Shown: positions 6,042 through 8,003 of the stretch, piece by piece | Numbering within the stretch: position 1 is the first letter of the stretch | How the letters are laid out: each line of letters starts with the position of its first letter | Assembly (NCBI GenBank): GCA_946183765.1 | Contig: CAMHDC010000046.1 | Coordinates: forward strand, 1-8,003 | From: an uncultured Clostridia bacterium | Lineage (GTDB): Bacteria > Bacillota > Clostridia > Christensenellales > CAG-138 | Direction: 5' to 3' | Length of the DNA stretch: 8,003 bases | The notes under the pieces: model-generated | What the model was told of the DNA's origin: nothing | Seen by the model: only the letters and a program-made list of their open reading frames with translations | Database searches by the model: none | Translations under genes and position numbers: made by a program

Positions 6042-7244
6042 CTAGACGAGTATGGCCGCTTCGCTGTCCCGGTGAAGCGGCTTTTTCAATGCGTAGGAGA
6101 GGATATCCGTGGAGAGGGCGTCCACCCGCAGGGATTCCCGAGCCACGTCGGTGCATTTGCTGATGTCGGAATTGCGCATGATCAGCGGCGTCCTGCTGAT
6201 GCTGGCGATGGCGGAAAGGAGGGACCGGGCGTCGCGCTTGAGACCCAGTACTCTGAAATAAAGGTTGGCGTCGGAGGAAGCCATATCCTCCACCAGCTCC
6301 TCGCTCATATCCAGCAAAGCGCTCATGCCGATGCGCTTGACCCGGGCCATGGTGTACCGCTTGGTCTTCACCGCTTCGAAGAAACTTTCCGCATCCACAG
6401 CCGTCCTGGCCGCTTTCAGCAGATTTTGTTCGAATCCCTCCCGTACGTCGGGAAGCCGCTGCACGTCCTCAGGCTTCATGAGACGGAACTTATAGAGCAT
6501 CATATCCCCCACGTCGTTGGCCGTCAGCGGGAACTGGGGATCGAACTGCATGGCCCCGGAAACGAACAAAGGCATGGTGGACAGCACCTGGGTGTTCCCC
6601 TCCCGAATGGCGGCGCGGATGGCGGTGGCGGAGGAGTATTCGCCGGTAAGATACTCGTCGTTGTACCCGCCGCCGATGCGCTCGATGGGCACCGGGCAGA
6701 TCTCCGGCGCGTATTTGTGGATGGACCGAAGATACTCCATGGCCAGTATATTGTTGGGCTTGACCAGCTCCGAGAGAAGCTCCGGATCGGCTCCCATATC
6801 CTGCAGGGCTTCATACCGGGCGCGGGGGAAGCTTTCGCCCATCTTTAGGTGATACTGGAGGTAGGACCTGAATTCGGGGGGCTCCTCCGCCAGATAGTCG
6901 GCCAGCTGGCTGAGCTTGGCGATATCCCCCTGTTCCGCACCGAAGGCCAGGTCCGTCACAAGGCCCATAGCGTGCAGGAGACGTACGCCGCCCTCAGCGA
7001 ACCGTTCCGCCGAGGCGTTGGCGAACACGGTGGGCAGCTCGATCACCAGATCGGCTCCCGCCTCCAGCGCCCACTGGGCACGGGTGAACTTGTCTGTGCA
7101 GGCTGGTTCACCCCGCTGGACGAAGTTGCCCGACATGATTACGACGCAGTAAGAAGCGCCGGTTTTCCGCTTTGCCTGTTCAAGATGATAGATATGCCCG
7201 TTGTGCAGGGGATTGTATTCTGCAATAACGCCTACGACACGCAT
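6042..7244 (-). CDS. tmcAL: tRNA(Met) cytidine acetate ligase TmcAL
   Basis: A 400-residue enzyme, normal length for the family (YlbM in B. subtilis). It activates acetate with ATP to acetyl-AMP and transfers the acetyl group to the wobble cytidine (C34) of elongator tRNA-Met, giving N4-acetylcytidine, which secures AUG over AUA decoding. The nucleotidyltransferase fold is shown by GVIAEYNPLHNGH (5-17) with the HNGH ATP signature, MSGNFVQRGEPA (37-48), ADLVIELP (64-71), KPNNILAMEYL (162-172) and SSATAIR (204-210). The C-terminal tRNA-binding part has the KTKRYTMARVKR segment (293-304). The ATG at 7244 has AAGGAG (7260-7255) 10 bases upstream. It is divergent from pta and convergent with the patatin-like gene. 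Older annotation called this family a nucleotidyltransferase of unknown role. Confidence 0.95.
   Translation of the reverse strand: MRVVGVIAEYNPLHNGHIYHLEQAKRKTGASYCVVIMSGNFVQRGEPACTDKFTRAQWALEAGADLVIELPTVFANASAERFAEGGVRLLHAMGLVTDLAFGAEQGDIAKLSQLADYLAEEPPEFRSYLQYHLKMGESFPRARYEALQDMGADPELLSELVKPNNILAMEYLRSIHKYAPEICPVPIERIGGGYNDEYLTGEYSSATAIRAAIREGNTQVLSTMPLFVSGAMQFDPQFPLTANDVGDMMLYKFRLMKPEDVQRLPDVREGFEQNLLKAARTAVDAESFFEAVKTKRYTMARVKRIGMSALLDMSEELVEDMASSDANLYFRVLGLKRDARSLLSAIASISRTPLIMRNSDISKCTDVARESLRVDALSTDILSYALKKPLHRDSEAAILV
6055..6086 (+). terminator. Terminator of the patatin-like gene, inside tmcAL
   Basis: GCCGCTTC (6055-6062), an 11-base loop and GAAGCGGC (6074-6081) form an 8-bp GC-rich stem followed directly by TTTTT. 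It begins 22 bases after the patatin stop and lies within the 3' coding end of tmcAL on the other strand. Confidence 0.8.
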
Positions 7245-7297
7245 GATTGGTACGCTCCTTCGCCGCTAAAAGAAATATACGGCTTTTTTCTAAAATA

Positions 7298-7306
7298 AGT
7301 ATACCA
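7298..7306 (-). promoter_or_regulatory. Extended -10 promoter of tmcAL
   Basis: The minus strand reads TGGTATACT: a TGn extension (7306-7304) plus TATACT (7303-7298). The -35 position 17 bases upstream holds TACCAT, a poor hexamer, as is common for extended -10 promoters. The start codon is about 54 bases downstream of the -10. Confidence 0.6.
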
Positions 7307-7326
7307 TTATTCTTTCGTTTATGGTA
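7302..7326. promoter_or_regulatory. Inverted repeat linking the tmcAL and pta promoters
   Basis: TACCAT (7302-7307) and ATGGTA (7321-7326) are perfect 6-bp arms with a 13-base spacer. Each arm contains the TGG extension and the first bases of one promoter's -10 box and sits at the -35 position of the other promoter. It could be an operator or just a consequence of two similar promoters placed back to back. Confidence 0.4.
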
Positions 7327-7330
7327 GAAT
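7322..7330 (+). promoter_or_regulatory. Extended -10 promoter of pta
   Basis: TGGTAGAAT carries the TGn extension (7322-7324) and a 5/6 match to TATAAT (7325-7330). No good -35 is visible. Transcription would start near 7337, leaving a leader of about 28 bases that carries GGAGGG (7349-7354), 10 bases before the ATG. Confidence 0.6.
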
Positions 7331-7364
7331 CGAATAGAAATTTATTTTGGAGGGTTAAAACGAC

Positions 7365-8003
7365 ATGTCATCATTGATCGAAGGCATCAAAGCAAAAGCC
7401 AAAGCCAATAAGCAGCACATCCTGCTCCCCGAGGGTGAAGAGGAGCGCACCGTCCAGGCGGCCGCCATCATTCGGGAACAGGGCCTTGCAGATGTCACTC
7501 TGTTCGGCAAGCCCGAAAAAATCGCCGCCATCGCCGCCAAGTTCAATGCGAATATCGACGGCATCGATATCATCGATCCCGAGAATCACGAGCTGTATCC
7601 CGCCTATGTGGAGAAGTTCTACGAGATGCGCAAGGCTAAGGGCGTGACGCCTGAGAAGGCTGCCGTCACCATGAAGGATCCGCTGTTCTTCGCTGCCATG
7701 ATGGTGAAGGACAAGAAAGCGGACGGTTTCGTCTCCGGCGCCATCAACACCACCGGCAACACCCTCCGTCCGGGTCTTCAGATCGTCAAGATGAAGCCCG
7801 GCATCAAGACCATCTCCAGCTTCTTTATCATGCAGGTGAAGGACAAGTCCTACGGGGAGGACGGCACCATCCTCTTCGGCGATTGCGCCATCAACATCAA
7901 TCCCGATGCTGATCAGCTGGCCGAGATCGCCCTCTGCACCGCAGAGAGCGCCAAGGTCCTGCTGGACTTCAAGGAGCCCCGCGTAGCTATGCTGAGCTTC
8001 TCC
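7365..8003 (+). CDS. pta: Phosphate acetyltransferase (N-terminal 213 residues; runs off the right edge)
   Basis: Phosphotransacetylase interconverts acetyl-CoA and acetyl phosphate in the cytosol. With acetate kinase it makes acetate and ATP in fermentation. The frame stays open from the ATG at 7365 to the window end; the family is about 330 residues, so roughly 120 are missing. Recognisable segments are the N-terminal HILLPEGEEERTVQAA, the phosphotransacetylase core motif ADGFVSGAINTTGNTLRPGL (about residues 119-138), the YGEDGTILFGDCAININP stretch, and VAMLSFS at the edge, which normally continues into the KGS substrate loop. It is the short class I form, with no N-terminal DRTGG domain. 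A strong GGAGGG site precedes the ATG. It is divergent from tmcAL; in many Clostridia ackA, a DUF177 gene and rpmF follow, which should be looked for to the right. Confidence 0.95.
   Translation, partial: MSSLIEGIKAKAKANKQHILLPEGEEERTVQAAAIIREQGLADVTLFGKPEKIAAIAAKFNANIDGIDIIDPENHELYPAYVEKFYEMRKAKGVTPEKAAVTMKDPLFFAAMMVKDKKADGFVSGAINTTGNTLRPGLQIVKMKPGIKTISSFFIMQVKDKSYGEDGTILFGDCAININPDADQLAEIALCTAESAKVLLDFKEPRVAMLSFS

Overview
The window looks like chromosomal core sequence from a GC-rich, fermentative Firmicute of the class Clostridia. The evidence is gene content: a DUF4364 protein, a YlbJ-type sporulation membrane protein, TmcAL, phosphotransacetylase and PcrA helicase, all with purine-rich Shine-Dalgarno sites. 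No phage, transposase, CRISPR or toxin-antitoxin gene is visible. I do not see a new multi-gene system. The unusual material is a tRNA-flanking palindromic element and several compact regulatory arrangements.

Left part (1-2118, minus strand): a two-gene operon, DUF4364 protein then pcrA, runs off the left edge. Its promoter lies at 2146-2174, and a perfect dyad overlaps the -10 box. Middle (2119-2558): a 290-base gene-free stretch holds a nested inverted-repeat element (2268-2359). One flank of that element is a near-copy of the 3' end of the neighbouring tRNA-Ala(CGC) gene (2409-2484, minus). A 17-bp-stem terminator follows the tRNA.

2559-4064 (minus) encodes a full-length IMP dehydrogenase. 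From memory it aligns residue for residue with the Tritrichomonas foetus enzyme type, and it has its own sigma-A-like promoter. 4136-7244 carries relatives of three genes that lie close together in Bacillus subtilis (ylbJ, ylbK, ylbM), here with strand flips. The YlbJ-like gene (minus) and a patatin-like hydrolase (plus) start 34 bp apart. The ylbJ start is preceded by a sigma-E-like promoter instead of a clear ribosome site. The hydrolase converges with tmcAL (minus); their stops are 9 bp apart and each gene's terminator hairpin lies inside the other's coding end.

From 7245 to the right edge, tmcAL and pta diverge from a 120-bp spacer with two overlapping extended -10 promoters arranged around an inverted repeat. 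The metabolic link is acetate: Pta leads to acetate production, and TmcAL consumes acetate plus ATP to acetylate tRNA-Met.
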